DNA of 35,750 nucleotides from the NCBI GenBank assembly GCA_030626845.1, contig DAOUTG010000019.1, forward strand, positions 1 through 35,750, read 5' to 3'. The DNA is from Methylococcaceae bacterium. Its GTDB lineage: Bacteria > Pseudomonadota > Gammaproteobacteria > Methylococcales > Methylomonadaceae. Position 1 is the stretch's first letter, and every line of letters begins with the position of its first letter. A program made the translations under genes and the position numbers. This document shows, piece after piece, positions 17,559 through 26,319 of this stretch. The notes beneath the pieces were generated by a model. That model did not search any database. It saw only the letters and a program-made list of their open reading frames with translations, and was not told where the DNA came from.

Positions 17559-18305
17559 TTAGTTGCCTTCAGTTCGCTGTAAATCAAGTAATTTTAGATA
17601 TTTATAATAAGTCCCTTCAGCATTAGAAATCGCCAACATTAACCCTTGTTGACCGTCTAAAAAAGCGGCTTTTAATAAATAGGTGCGACTAAATGTCCAC
17701 AAGCCTTTGAAAATAGCTTGTATCAATGAGGTTCTTTTACCTTGTTGATATAATTTTCGCGCCCCTAAACTTGAATAAGTATTTATTTTATGCAAAACCT
17801 CATCAGGATTAATAAAAGCGTCATGTTCAAGAGGCTCTATCAATTGTTTAATCAGACCTTCGACAATAACACGTTCATGAACTAAATCTTCACTAAAACG
17901 TCCTTTGTTTCGTTTAAATAAACGCAATACATAATCAGGATACCAGCCCGCATGTTGAATGGTTTTTCCACAGTATTGAGAAAGACGGGGAATTTCAAAG
18001 CCATCAATCGCAACAGTTTCCATTGCTTGTATAATTTCATTTTGCAAAGCAGGGCTAACGACTTCATCGGCATCAATGGATAACACCCAGTTTCCCGTGG
18101 CTTTATTTAAAGCGCGTTGTTTTTGTAATCCGAACCCTGGCCAATCAGTAGAAAAAACTTTTTCGGTGAATTGTTGGCATAATTCAACTGTATTGTCCTC
18201 ACTGCTTGAATCCAAAACAATAATTTCATCGGCAAAACTAACCGAGGCAAGACAACGGCTAATGGATGCCGATTCATTTTTAGTAATCACAATAACACTA
18301 AGCAT
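17559..18305 (-). CDS. waaE: GT2-family glycosyltransferase, WaaE/KdtX-like (LPS core)
   Basis: The 248-residue protein closely follows WaaE/KdtX: the start L-S-V-I-V-I-T-K-N-E (2-11), D-S-S-S-x-D (32-37), S-T-D-W-x-G-F-G-x-Q-K (52-62), the metal motif D78-A-D80, then the R-L-F-K-R segment and H-E-R. Family members add a glucose to L-glycero-D-manno-heptose I of the inner core; this sugar specificity is carried over from relatives and is not shown here. It overlaps the ligase-like gene upstream by 8 bases and is followed after 2 bases by a second glycosyltransferase, so the three are co-translated. Confidence 0.85.
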   Translation of the reverse strand: MLSVIVITKNESASISRCLASVSFADEIIVLDSSSEDNTVELCQQFTEKVFSTDWPGFGLQKQRALNKATGNWVLSIDADEVVSPALQNEIIQAMETVAIDGFEIPRLSQYCGKTIQHAGWYPDYVLRLFKRNKGRFSEDLVHERVIVEGLIKQLIEPLEHDAFINPDEVLHKINTYSSLGARKLYQQGKRTSLIQAIFKGLWTFSRTYLLKAAFLDGQQGLMLAISNAEGTYYKYLKLLDLQRTEGN

Positions 18306-19527
18306 GGGTTATTTTTTTCGTTGAAGTGTTTTTATTATTTGCCAATAAAATTCCGATAAAAAAGGCCAATAAATGTCCTTCTGGAAAGGTTTTAAAATAA
18401 GCGTTAAAAAGACTGGCTACCGTCATTGCGATTAAAAAGCTGGCTGCCATTTTGCCATAAAACGTATCTTGTAAACCTTGACGAACCGCAATAAAAATAT
18501 AGCTTAAAAAGATCATTAAGCCAATAATTCCATTTTCCAAGCACACATAAAGATAAATATTATGGGGGTCAGTCGTAGTTAATGCTCGCCACCCTTGATA
18601 ATGTGCAGTGACATATTGACCATAAACAGATTTAAAAGAAGACGTTCCATAACCTAATATTGGTTTTTGTTTAATCAGTTTTAAGGTATTTTTAGCAAAA
18701 ATAACCCTCACCCCAATAGAACTAATATGTAGACTGGTATCATAACTGTTAAATTCTTTAATCCCTTCATCAACACGCTGTTGTAGCGTACTAGAACTTA
18801 ACACTAACCCAATGAGTAAAATACTGGTTATAGCAATAATAATTGGCAGTTTTTTATAACTATATAGACTACCAATGGCAAAAATAACCGCAATTGGTAA
18901 TGCAAAATAAGCGGTTCTTGCCCCGCTGATAAAAAAAATATTAAAAATAAATAAACAAATTGCTAACCCTAGAACATATCTTTTTAAGGTCGATGAGGTT
19001 TGATCTAGTAAAAAAATACAACCCAATAAGGCGGCTATAAAAGCGGTACTTTGGGTGGCATAATTAGTCATAAAGATTCCCGCATCATGTCCTGCACCTT
19101 CACGAACAACAACATCCATTAACCATAAAATAACACCTACAATCGCTGCGACTCCCATAAAGCTAATATAACTATTAATAAAATAATCTTTCCATTTTTG
19201 TGAATAAAAAAGACCTAATAAAATGAAAGTATAGATTAATTTTTTCCAGCTTAAAACAGTATTGAGCTTATCATTCCAACTGGTATCAGCATAAAGTGTG
19301 CCTATGAATAACCAAGCAAAAAAGATTAAAATTATTTTTCCTGTGGCTTGCTGATAAGCTATTTTTAAACTAGGGATGGCTTTACCTGAAAGCAACCAAG
19401 TTATTAGCATTAATACACAACCAACACTAGTAACCGCTGTTGAAATAGGGGCGGCAATTGCAATAATAATCGCCAAACAAAGACAGGAAAAATAAAATTT
19501 ATCAGTAATTTTTTGATAACAGATCAT
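18298..19527 (-). CDS. O-antigen ligase-like membrane protein (Wzy/WaaL family)
   Basis: The 409-residue protein has about ten to twelve TM helices and one larger periplasmic loop (about 240-330) with the features of O-antigen ligases: an Arg-containing stretch I-G-V-R-V-I-F-A near 270, G-Y-G-T-S-S-F near 295-301 and D-P-H-N-I-Y-L near 326-332 with the conserved His. The D-P-H-N-x-Y block is the best single marker. WaaL joins O antigen to lipid A-core in the periplasm; a Wzy-type polymerase or protein O-oligosaccharyltransferase shares the fold and is the main alternative. The two glycosyltransferases downstream favour a lipopolysaccharide role. There is no clear Shine-Dalgarno; the gene starts 33 bases after the DUF2130 stop. 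Confidence 0.85.
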   Translation of the reverse strand: MICYQKITDKFYFSCLCLAIIIAIAAPISTAVTSVGCVLMLITWLLSGKAIPSLKIAYQQATGKIILIFFAWLFIGTLYADTSWNDKLNTVLSWKKLIYTFILLGLFYSQKWKDYFINSYISFMGVAAIVGVILWLMDVVVREGAGHDAGIFMTNYATQSTAFIAALLGCIFLLDQTSSTLKRYVLGLAICLFIFNIFFISGARTAYFALPIAVIFAIGSLYSYKKLPIIIAITSILLIGLVLSSSTLQQRVDEGIKEFNSYDTSLHISSIGVRVIFAKNTLKLIKQKPILGYGTSSFKSVYGQYVTAHYQGWRALTTTDPHNIYLYVCLENGIIGLMIFLSYIFIAVRQGLQDTFYGKMAASFLIAMTVASLFNAYFKTFPEGHLLAFFIGILLANNKNTSTKKITHA

Positions 19528-19560
19528 AAAAATTTATTTTTAGGTAACAAGTTTAAATAT

Positions 19561-21246
19561 CTATTTTTCAACAATAACATCCCCTAATTCTAATAAGGCA
19601 ACCGATGCTACCGCAGACCCTGCAATTCCCTTAATTGAACCGTACATATGCGTAGTATTTAATAATACTTTTTGTAATTGTTTTTCGCGTTGTTTCCAGA
19701 TTTTAGCCATTGCGCGTTTTTCAGAATCTAAATCTTTTTGCATTTGGCTAAAGCCTTCAACAATCCCCTCTACTTGCAACTTAAATTCATTGCCCGTCAG
19801 ATAGCTATAAAGCATCTCCATTTTATCGCCTTTATTTTCCTGACTGGCAACCGCCTCTGATAATTTAATCACTGTTTCTCGTAAAACGGCTGACAAACCT
19901 TTAAACTCTTCAAAGGAACAGACCCATACGCCCTCTCTTAATCCCATTCTTGACATATTTGAAGGCATGGCTTCAGTAACGAGTACGCCGATACTTGCAT
20001 TTTTTTCACGAATATCATTTTTGAATTTTTCAATCCAATTCGCTTGAAATTCTTTAGTCCGTTTACTTTCATAATAAATCGTGCCACAGTTTTGTTGTCT
20101 ATGGGTATGAACAATTTGTAAACAATCTGCCCCTCGCGCCCCTTTTTTAATTTCCTCAATCGTATCTAAAGGAAAATTAGCGATAAGCCATTCTTCAATC
20201 GCAAGCTCTTGAACTTCTCCCTGCATTTGCGTTGAACCTTGTTCTGCTTTTCGCCTCATTTCTACGGCTAACTCTTTTTGTTCATCAAGCTGTTTTTGTA
20301 ATTCTTTTACTTTGAATTCAGAGGCATCATCTACCTGCCGTTGAATTTTTAAACGCTCATTCGTTAGTTTCTCTGAAAATTCACGTTCTTTTTCTAAAAC
20401 TACTTGCCCTCGTAATTCTTCTTTTTCACGTTCTAAACGCATTAGATCAGCTTTAGTTTGATTTAGTTCTTTTAGTTGTTCTGATTTATTACGCAATTCT
20501 TGTTGTAAACTATTTAGCTGACCTGAAACTTCAGTTTTCATTGCAGTCGTAATTTTTTCACGTAAAATTTGTTGCTCTTGCTTTAATTGTTTATTAAATC
20601 GCTGTGCAGACGCTGCCTCAATCGCATCTTTTTGTTCGTTTTTTTCACGCTTTAAACGCTCTATTTCTGCTTTAGCTTGATTAAATTCAGACAATTCATT
20701 GGACTTAAGGGTAAGTTCTGTTTGCAATGCTTCAATTTGTATAGAAGATTGCGCTTGTAATTTTTTGGTAAGCTCTGAGCGTAGCACTAACTGCTCTTCT
20801 TTTAAGCGTTCAGTAAAGCGTTGTGCAAAGTCTGCGGTAATCGTTGCTTTTTGCTCGTCTTTTTCACGTTGTAGGCGAGTAATATCGGCCTTAACTTTAT
20901 TGAACTCTTTAAGTTGAGCCGATTTATCCGTTAATTCCTGTTCAAAAGCATTTAATTGGGCTGTATGCTCATAGTCAAATTGTTGTTTAATTTGCTGCTG
21001 TAAGCTTTGTTTTTCTTGTTGTAAGCGTTGCTGTAAAATAATATCTTGTTGACGAACTTGCTCATCTAATTGGGCTTGTTGTTGTAATAAGTTTTGATAT
21101 TGTTGCTGGTAGTGCGAATCTTTTTTAGCTAATTCATTATTATATTTTTTTTGAATATCCGCTTCTATTTGGTGGCGTAAAATATCATTAACATCAATTT
21201 GATAATCACATTGAGGGCAAGTGATATTACTCTTTTGTTGACTCAT
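19561..21246 (-). CDS. DUF2130 protein: long coiled coil with PD-(D/E)XK-like C-terminal domain
   Basis: The 561-residue protein starts with a short C10-P-Q-C13 knuckle, followed by about 290 residues of Gln/Lys/Glu-rich coiled coil. The C-terminal DUF2130 domain (about 340-480) contains G-A-R-G-A-D-C-L-Q, then G-T-I-Y-Y-E-S-K-R-T-K, then W-I-E-K-F-K-N-D. The spaced acidic residues, E-S-K and Asp/Gln resemble a restriction-endonuclease-like fold, which suggests a nuclease, but no activity is established for the family. The coiled coil has a three-fold internal repeat annotated separately. It is cytoplasmic, with no signal or TM segment. It heads a same-strand run with the lipopolysaccharide genes 33 bases downstream, though a functional link to them is not apparent. 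Confidence 0.85.
   Translation of the reverse strand: MSQQKSNITCPQCDYQIDVNDILRHQIEADIQKKYNNELAKKDSHYQQQYQNLLQQQAQLDEQVRQQDIILQQRLQQEKQSLQQQIKQQFDYEHTAQLNAFEQELTDKSAQLKEFNKVKADITRLQREKDEQKATITADFAQRFTERLKEEQLVLRSELTKKLQAQSSIQIEALQTELTLKSNELSEFNQAKAEIERLKREKNEQKDAIEAASAQRFNKQLKQEQQILREKITTAMKTEVSGQLNSLQQELRNKSEQLKELNQTKADLMRLEREKEELRGQVVLEKEREFSEKLTNERLKIQRQVDDASEFKVKELQKQLDEQKELAVEMRRKAEQGSTQMQGEVQELAIEEWLIANFPLDTIEEIKKGARGADCLQIVHTHRQQNCGTIYYESKRTKEFQANWIEKFKNDIREKNASIGVLVTEAMPSNMSRMGLREGVWVCSFEEFKGLSAVLRETVIKLSEAVASQENKGDKMEMLYSYLTGNEFKLQVEGIVEGFSQMQKDLDSEKRAMAKIWKQREKQLQKVLLNTTHMYGSIKGIAGSAVASVALLELGDVIVEK
20302..20958 (-). repeat. Three tandem 73-residue repeats within the DUF2130 coiled coil
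   Basis: Residues 97-169, 170-242 and about 243-315 align without gaps. Each has Q-(L/I)-(N/E)-x-(L/F)-Q/E-x-E-L, then K-S-x-(Q/E)-L-x-E-(F/L)-N, then K-A-(D/E)-(I/L)-x-R-L-x-R-E-K, and in the first two A-Q-R-F. The third is the most diverged toward its end. This is duplication of a 219-base unit, recent enough to be obvious in protein but not identical in DNA. Confidence 0.85.
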
Positions 21247-21723
21247 ATTACAATCCTTACAGTGTTAGCCAAAAAATTTTGGCAATATAAAATAAAATTG
21301 TTTTTGTGATCTATCTCTAATATTATAACAAAGCCTAAATAACTTGTATAAACCGTTATATTTATTACGCTTTAATGCTTATAATAACTTTAATATATTT
21401 TTGATCGGAAATTTGGCGAATGACATCGCTTGTTCGCACTCCTACATCACGAGTTATACTTTATACCGATACTTTGTAATCCATACTAAATGGACTTTTA
21501 AATCATGTATTGAATGGGATGACTTTCTATAATACTTCATGAATGAGAGTATACTAAAATTCTTTCACTAAAGTGCATAGTTTTTACTAATGATTGGAAC
21601 AATAAAAAGTATTATTGTCGTCTGTAGAAACTATAGAAAAATAACCTGTCGAGGTGATATATTAAACTTTATTTTACCATTAACAATTTTCCTAGTACGG
21701 TAACAGACAAAAAAGAGTCTCTA
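21247..21723. other. Intergenic region, 477 bases, AT-rich, with one decayed hairpin
   Basis: This separates the divergent DUF2130 and secreted-protein genes and should hold both promoters, none of which I can place with confidence. At 21415-21437 GCGAA and TTCGC flank a spacer (TGACATCGCTTG), within sequence whose reverse complement reads GTAGGAGTGCGAAC; it resembles remnants of common short proteobacterial intergenic repeats. A 62-codon open frame at 21344 has no Shine-Dalgarno and unlikely composition, so I do not call it a gene. Confidence 0.5.
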
Positions 21724-22191
21724 ATGAACATAAAAAGAACAGTATTATTGCTATTAATCGCCTCTATTATTCACCCTGTCTATGCAGGTAGTAATGATGC
21801 TTTAATTAAGTGCAAATCAGGCACAGGACGCACAACTTTAACGTTCCTTGATCAAGATATCCAAGGGCATTTTCAAGGTGGGACGTTTACAGTTGATAAA
21901 AAAAGTATTAACTATCTGCCGCAAAATGATAATAAAACCAATAAAAATAATCCCTATTCATGGATGACAGTGAATATGAAAGAAGGTGTTTATACCCTTG
22001 TCTATAATGACGGGCAGCATTCTTTGAACTTTTATGCGCTGCCAAGTAGCATGAAAAAGAAAAAAAAAGAAGGGATGGAAACCTATTATCAATTTAATGG
22101 TATTATTGAATCCCATAGTAGTGATCCACGAAACACATCAGCACTGAACAAACAAATTTGGTTAGCATGTACTATGAGTTATCAGATTTAA
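21724..22191 (+). CDS. Secreted protein of unknown function
   Basis: I do not recognise a family. The 155-residue product has a clear signal peptide (M-N-I-K-R then a hydrophobic run, cut after V-Y-A at 21). The mature part starts near C30, ends near C149 and is predicted mostly beta strand with a basic patch K-K-K-K-K around 112-116. The two cysteines could form one disulfide joining the ends of a small beta barrel; periplasmic lysozyme-inhibitor-like folds look similar, but I see no diagnostic motif, so this is only a possibility. It stands alone between long intergenic spaces and is convergent with the gamma-glutamyltransferase gene, 40 bases away. Confidence 0.65.
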   Translation: MNIKRTVLLLLIASIIHPVYAGSNDALIKCKSGTGRTTLTFLDQDIQGHFQGGTFTVDKKSINYLPQNDNKTNKNNPYSWMTVNMKEGVYTLVYNDGQHSLNFYALPSSMKKKKKEGMETYYQFNGIIESHSSDPRNTSALNKQIWLACTMSYQI

Positions 22192-22231
22192 TTAATATTA
22201 AAACTAAGAAGTTAATAGCCAAAAATGGATG

Positions 22232-23899
22232 CTAACGAACATCAGAAAAACCTTCTCCTCTAGGGTCGCTTGCCGCTTTTAATTCGCTCGTGGATTTTAT
22301 TAATTCTACCGCCTGCATATTTCCATAGCGGTAGCCTCTGTTTTTTAATTTATGCCCTAGTTTTTTAAGCTCTTCTTTTTCGGTTTCACTAAAACTATTA
22401 GGTTCATGAAGAATTTCATCAGGACGGTATTGATGATGGAAACGGGTTAATTTAACCCATGAATCAGGTGAGTGACCTTCGGAAAAATCTAAGATGGCTA
22501 GTAGAATCATAGAGGTAATACGGCTTCCATCAGGTGTTCCTAGTACGCCAATATGGTCAGTATTTTCTAAAAATGTAGGTGTCATACTAGATAACATTCG
22601 CTTTTCTGGTGCAATCGTATTAGCAACTCCCCCCACTAAACCATAACCATTTGCCTCACCTAGGTGGGTAACAAAATCATCCATTTCATTATTTAAAACA
22701 ATCCCTGTATCTTTTACAACAACCTTTGCGCCAAAAATATAATTTATACTTAATGTAGCCGCAACCCGATTACCTTCATTATCAATAATTGAAAAATGCG
22801 AGGTATCAGCCCCTTTTGTCTGCATGGTTCCATTTCCATCTAAAGCATCGCTGGGTAAAGCTTTATCCATACGAATACTTGTTCTTAAACCTGCGGCATA
22901 ATCAAGACTTAATAATCGAGAAACAGGGGGATTAACAAAATCACTGTCACCTAAATATAATGCTCTATCACGATGAGCGCGGCGCATAGCTTCTACAATT
23001 AAATGGGTGCGTTGAATACGATTAAGTGAGCTAAGGTCATATGCCGATAAAATATTTAAAATTTCCGCTAATAAAATTCCCCCTGAGGAAGGTAAAGCGG
23101 CACTAGTGACCTTAATATCTTTGTAATAACTATAGATAGGCGTTCGCTCAACAATTTGATAGTTATCTAAATCTTGTTGAGTCCAGATTCCCCCCATTTG
23201 TCGAACGCCATCAATTAATTTTTTTGCAACATTTCCTTGATAAAACCCAGCTTTACCATGATTTGCTATTTGTTGTAGCGTTTTGGCTAAATCAGGTTGT
23301 TTTAATATAGATCCTTTAGTTGGAAGTTGTCCATTATTTAAAAAAATAGATGCAGCGGCAGGATTCTTTTTAATGACATCTGATTTTTCTTTAAGTAATC
23401 GCACATGGCGATCACCTATAACAAATCCTTCGGATGCATAACGAATGGCGGGGGCTATTGATTCTTTTAATGGTAATCGTCCATAATTGCTGGCTAAATG
23501 CACTATTGCCGCAGGCATTCCAGGAATAGCGGCAGATAATGCACCCTCTAGAGATGATTTATCTAAATACATGTCTTTAAAAGCGGCTAATGGGGCTTTT
23601 TCTCGTCCATCAATCATGGTTTCAAACTTATCTTTTGCACGATGTAATAGCCAAAATCCACCGCCACCTAAACCCGAACTAGTCGGCTCAACAACAGCCA
23701 AGGCAGCACTAACAGCTACCGCTGCATCAAAAGCATTACCGCCTTTCGCTAGAATTTCAAAACCTGCTTCCGTTGCTAACGGATGCGCTGTTGCAATGGC
23801 GGCTTTTGAATTATTTGCATAAGTAGGAGTTACCCCTATAATAGCGACTAATAAAACTAAGCTATTTTTTTTAAGCCAATGGCTGAGAGTATTTGACAT
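22232..23899 (-). CDS. ggt: Gamma-glutamyltransferase (glutathione hydrolase), periplasmic
   Basis: The 555-residue precursor has a signal peptide (about 1-28, cut after T-Y-A) and the GGT fold. The autoprocessing nucleophile is T366 in G-A-D-T366-S-H-F-S, which would divide it into large and small subunits. Other family marks are A-V-A-V-S-A-A-L-A-V-V-E-P near 61-73, S-S-G-L-G-G-G-G-F near 74-82, P-S-S-G-G and N-N-E-M-D-D-F. It transfers or hydrolyses the gamma-glutamyl group of glutathione in the periplasm. In E. coli-type enzymes a lid loop covers the site; here the length is slightly under the usual 580. The gene stands alone. Confidence 0.95.
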   Translation of the reverse strand: MSNTLSHWLKKNSLVLLVAIIGVTPTYANNSKAAIATAHPLATEAGFEILAKGGNAFDAAVAVSAALAVVEPTSSGLGGGGFWLLHRAKDKFETMIDGREKAPLAAFKDMYLDKSSLEGALSAAIPGMPAAIVHLASNYGRLPLKESIAPAIRYASEGFVIGDRHVRLLKEKSDVIKKNPAAASIFLNNGQLPTKGSILKQPDLAKTLQQIANHGKAGFYQGNVAKKLIDGVRQMGGIWTQQDLDNYQIVERTPIYSYYKDIKVTSAALPSSGGILLAEILNILSAYDLSSLNRIQRTHLIVEAMRRAHRDRALYLGDSDFVNPPVSRLLSLDYAAGLRTSIRMDKALPSDALDGNGTMQTKGADTSHFSIIDNEGNRVAATLSINYIFGAKVVVKDTGIVLNNEMDDFVTHLGEANGYGLVGGVANTIAPEKRMLSSMTPTFLENTDHIGVLGTPDGSRITSMILLAILDFSEGHSPDSWVKLTRFHHQYRPDEILHEPNSFSETEKEELKKLGHKLKNRGYRYGNMQAVELIKSTSELKAASDPRGEGFSDVR

Positions 23900-23922
23900 A
23901 TAGTTTATAGATTACACTGTCG

Positions 23923-23957
23923 TTTGCGTAGAGTAGGCATAGCCCACCCTACACAAA
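23923..23957. repeat. Imperfect hairpin upstream of ggt
   Basis: TTTGCGTAGAGTAGGC and GCCCACCCTACACAAA pair with three mismatches around a three-base loop. The core GTAGxGTxGGC / GCCxACxCTAC resembles a very common short repeat in proteobacterial intergenic regions. It lies 24 bases before the ggt ATG, in the leader, and could fold in the mRNA; nothing shows a regulatory role. Confidence 0.6.
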
Positions 23958-24025
23958 CAAATTTTAAAAATTAATAAGTTTTCATTCACTTAGTATCGCT
24001 ATTTTTAAGTAATCTGTAAAAACAT

Positions 24026-24055
24026 CTGGAGTACAAAACATGTTTTGTACTCCAG
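24026..24055. terminator. Palindromic repeat copy C, downstream of rpe
   Basis: This is a perfect 30-base palindrome with arms CTGGAGTACAAAACA and TGTTTTGTACTCCAG. It sits 50 bases past the rpe stop and upstream of ggt. Against the copies at 10329 and 35443 the left arm has GTAC for GTCC and the right arm has the matching GTAC for GGAC, so base pairing is kept by paired changes. It is well placed to end rpe transcription, followed by GTTTTC on the plus strand and ATGTTTTT on the minus strand. Confidence 0.7.
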
Positions 24056-24104
24056 TTTTCAACATAAACTCTAAATAACTTTAAGAAAATGGGACTCGTT
24101 TATT

Positions 24105-24773
24105 TTAGGCTTTTGCTAATTCAGCACGCATATCATCAATAACTTTTTTGTAATCAGGCTGGCTAAAAATTGCAGATCCTGCGACAAACATATCAGCCCC
24201 TGCCGCTTTAATTTCTCGAATATTATCAACTTTGACCCCGCCATCAATTTCTAAGCGAATATCAAAACCACTGTCATCAATTCTTTTTCTTGCTTCTTTT
24301 AATTTATCTAAGGTTGCAGGAATAAAAGACTGCCCACCAAAACCTGGATTAACCGACATTAATAAAATAATATCAACTTTATCCATCACATAATCAAGGT
24401 AACTTAAAGGGGTTGCAGGATTAAAAACTAAACCTGACTTACAACCTTCACCACGAATCATCTGTAAGGAGCGATCAATATGGGTTGATGCTTCGGGATG
24501 AAAAGTAATCATACTTGCCCCAGCCTTTGCAAAATCAGGAATGATTCTATCAACAGGGTCAACCATTAAATGTACATCAATCGGTGCGGTTACACCATGT
24601 TTTCTCAATGCGTGACACACTAAAGGCCCAATGGTTAAATTAGGGACAAAATGATTATCCATGACATCAAAATGCACTATATCAGCACCTGATGCTAAAA
24701 CATTATCAACTTCTTCACCTAAGCGAGCAAAGTCTGCGGAAAGAATTGACGGCGCTATCCAATTATTTAACAT
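24105..24773 (-). CDS. rpe: Ribulose-phosphate 3-epimerase
   Basis: The 222-residue TIM barrel has A-P-S-I-L-S-A-D-F (7-15), the metal ligands H34, D36, H68 and the later Asp in L-E-I-D-G-G-V, and M38 in [15 protein letters not shown] closes the active-site loop. It interconverts ribulose 5-phosphate and xylulose 5-phosphate in the pentose phosphate pathway, and also in the ribulose monophosphate pathway or Calvin cycle where present. The chosen ATG has a GAGGA Shine-Dalgarno about 8 bases upstream on the minus strand. It follows yggX after 38 bases on the same strand and ends before the palindrome at 24026. Confidence 0.97.
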   Translation of the reverse strand: MLNNWIAPSILSADFARLGEEVDNVLASGADIVHFDVMDNHFVPNLTIGPLVCHALRKHGVTAPIDVHLMVDPVDRIIPDFAKAGASMITFHPEASTHIDRSLQMIRGEGCKSGLVFNPATPLSYLDYVMDKVDIILLMSVNPGFGGQSFIPATLDKLKEARKRIDDSGFDIRLEIDGGVKVDNIREIKAAGADMFVAGSAIFSQPDYKKVIDDMRAELAKA

Positions 24774-24811
24774 TTTTTTATCCTCTTTTAAAATTGACTA
24801 TTATAACTTTT

Positions 24812-25084
24812 CTAATTAGTTGGCGGAACATAACCTTCTGGCATTTCAAAGTTTTCTGAAAATAAAAATTTTTCACGTTCAGATTCTAAGAAAACTCTTG
24901 CCTTGACTTCAAAACTTGCCAGATGATGCTCATTAATAAGTATTGTCTGCATACTCATCCATTCTTGCCAAGCTTGTTTAGACGTATTTTCAAAAATTTT
25001 CTGGCCTTTTGCACCAGGAAAAGGCGGGGTATCTAAACCTTCAGCTTCAATTCCAAGTTTTGCACAGTGAATCATTCTTGTCAT
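24812..25084 (-). CDS. yggX: YggX family Fe(II)-trafficking protein
   Basis: The 90-residue protein matches the small YggX family throughout: the N-terminal M-I-H-C with the conserved C7, the P-P-F-P-G motif (20-24), W-Q-E-W-M-S-M-Q-T-x-L-I-N-E (about 39-52), and a C-terminal Y-V-P-P. YggX protects labile iron and iron-sulfur clusters against oxidative damage in the cytoplasm. It starts one base after the mutY stop. The mutY-yggX pair is widely conserved in gammaproteobacteria and fits MutY carrying a 4Fe-4S cluster. Confidence 0.96.
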   Translation of the reverse strand: MTRMIHCAKLGIEAEGLDTPPFPGAKGQKIFENTSKQAWQEWMSMQTILINEHHLASFEVKARVFLESEREKFLFSENFEMPEGYVPPTN

Positions 25085-25085
25085 T

Positions 25086-26129
25086 TTATCGTTCCATAGT
25101 TTGTTGTAATAACTGCTTAATGGGGGCAGCGAGTGCTAAAGTATTAATTTCTTCTGCTTTATACCAGAGAGAAGGGCTAGTTTCCATCACAATATTTGTC
25201 AGGTTATGACTATAAATAACCAGTGGGGTATAGTCTAAATGATAATGGGTAAATGTATGTCTCTGTGTTTTTAACGATTTTTGTTGTTGGATTACCATAT
25301 TATTTAAACAACACCAATTATTTACAGCCTCGATAGTTTCAAATTCAGGTAAACTCCATAACCCTCCCCAAATACCTGTCGGCGGACGTTTTTCAAGTAA
25401 AATTTGCTGTTGATTATTATGTAACATTAAAAGTACAATGGTTTTTATTGGCGATATTTTTTTAGGTTTAGAGGTGGGTAATTCGGCAACGATTCCTTGC
25501 GAATAAGCTTTACAATTTTTAATTAAAGGGCATTGTTCACATTTTGGTTTACTTCGCGTACACAATGTCGCTCCTAAATCCATAATGGCTTGGGTATAAT
25601 CTGCCACGCGCGCTACAGGCGTATAAAACCGACTCAGTTCCCATAGTTTCTTATTAACACTTGCTGTTCCAGCCCAACCTGATATAGCTTGAAAACGTGC
25701 TAATACTCGTCTAACATTACCATCTAAAATAGCCGCAGAATGATTAAAAGCAATGCTTGAAATAGCACCCGCCGTTGATAACCCTATCCCTGGTAGAACA
25801 ACTAGTTTTTCGACACTATTAGGAAATTCATCACTTTCTGTAATAAGAATTGCCGTTTTATGTAAATTTCTTGCTCTAGCATAATAACCTAACCCAGCCC
25901 AATGTTGTAAAACTTCATCTAAAGACGCATTTGCAAGGGTTTTAATATCAGGAAAAGCTTGCATAAAACGTTGAAAATAAGGAATCACTGTCGCAACTTG
26001 TGTTTGCTGCAACATAATTTCTGAAATCCAAACACGATAAGGGCTAATGGGGTGTTGCCACGGTAAGTCTTTACGCCCTTGCAGCTCAAACCAAGCTAAC
26101 AGTTGTTGTTGAAAAGAGAATGCTTTCAT
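25086..26129 (-). CDS. mutY: A/G-specific adenine DNA glycosylase MutY
   Basis: The 347-residue protein has catalytic E37 in S-E-I-M-L-Q-Q-T-Q-V and D136 in L-D-G-N-V-R. The 4Fe-4S loop C190-x6-C197-x2-C200-x5-C206 and a C-terminal NUDIX-like domain (about 215-347) for recognising 8-oxoguanine are also present. MutY removes adenine mispaired with 8-oxoguanine. The helix-hairpin-helix reads L-P-G-I-G-L-S-T-A-G, with Leu where E. coli has Arg (G-V-G-R-S). It is followed by yggX after 1 base. A MITE-like repeat lies just upstream. Confidence 0.97.
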   Translation of the reverse strand: MKAFSFQQQLLAWFELQGRKDLPWQHPISPYRVWISEIMLQQTQVATVIPYFQRFMQAFPDIKTLANASLDEVLQHWAGLGYYARARNLHKTAILITESDEFPNSVEKLVVLPGIGLSTAGAISSIAFNHSAAILDGNVRRVLARFQAISGWAGTASVNKKLWELSRFYTPVARVADYTQAIMDLGATLCTRSKPKCEQCPLIKNCKAYSQGIVAELPTSKPKKISPIKTIVLLMLHNNQQQILLEKRPPTGIWGGLWSLPEFETIEAVNNWCCLNNMVIQQQKSLKTQRHTFTHYHLDYTPLVIYSHNLTNIVMETSPSLWYKAEEINTLALAAPIKQLLQQTMER

Positions 26130-26154
26130 TAAATAATGCAGATAAAATAAAAGG

Positions 26155-26266
26155 GTATCTACTTTAAATATCAGAGTAAAATAGGACTCATGAAAATCAT
26201 TTTCTTTATAATTAATTAGTTAAAAAATATTGAACTATGATTTACCTTAGAATTTAAAGTAGATAC
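26155..26266. repeat. MITE-like element with terminal inverted repeats, upstream of mutY
   Basis: The ends GTATCTACTTTAAAT (26155-26169) and its exact inverse ATTTAAAGTAGATAC (26252-26266) frame 112 bases of AT-rich, non-coding sequence; weaker pairing continues inward (CAGAGTAAA against TTTACCTTAG). A further GTATCTACTTTAAAT lies at 35634 next to a different gene, so the terminus is dispersed. No target-site duplication is clear. It could carry or disturb the mutY promoter. Confidence 0.6.
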
Positions 26267-26269
26267 ATA

Positions 26270-26302
26270 AAAGGACTGTTTAGAAATATTAAGCAGTCCT
26301 TT
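26270..26302 (-). terminator. Hairpin terminator for terD
   Basis: AAAGGACTG (26270-26278) and CAGTCCTTT (26294-26302) form a 9-bp stem about 18 bases past the terD stop. Read on the minus strand, the second arm is followed by TTAT. It is a plausible factor-independent terminator; the T tract is short. Confidence 0.65.
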
Positions 26303-26319
26303 GTTAAAATACGAAAAAA

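Noticed and set aside
21344-21532. 62-codon plus-strand open frame between DUF2130 and the secreted protein
   Set aside because: It has no Shine-Dalgarno, its product is a mix of Tyr, Phe, Asn and Ile typical of AT-rich non-coding DNA, and it overlaps a decayed repeat.
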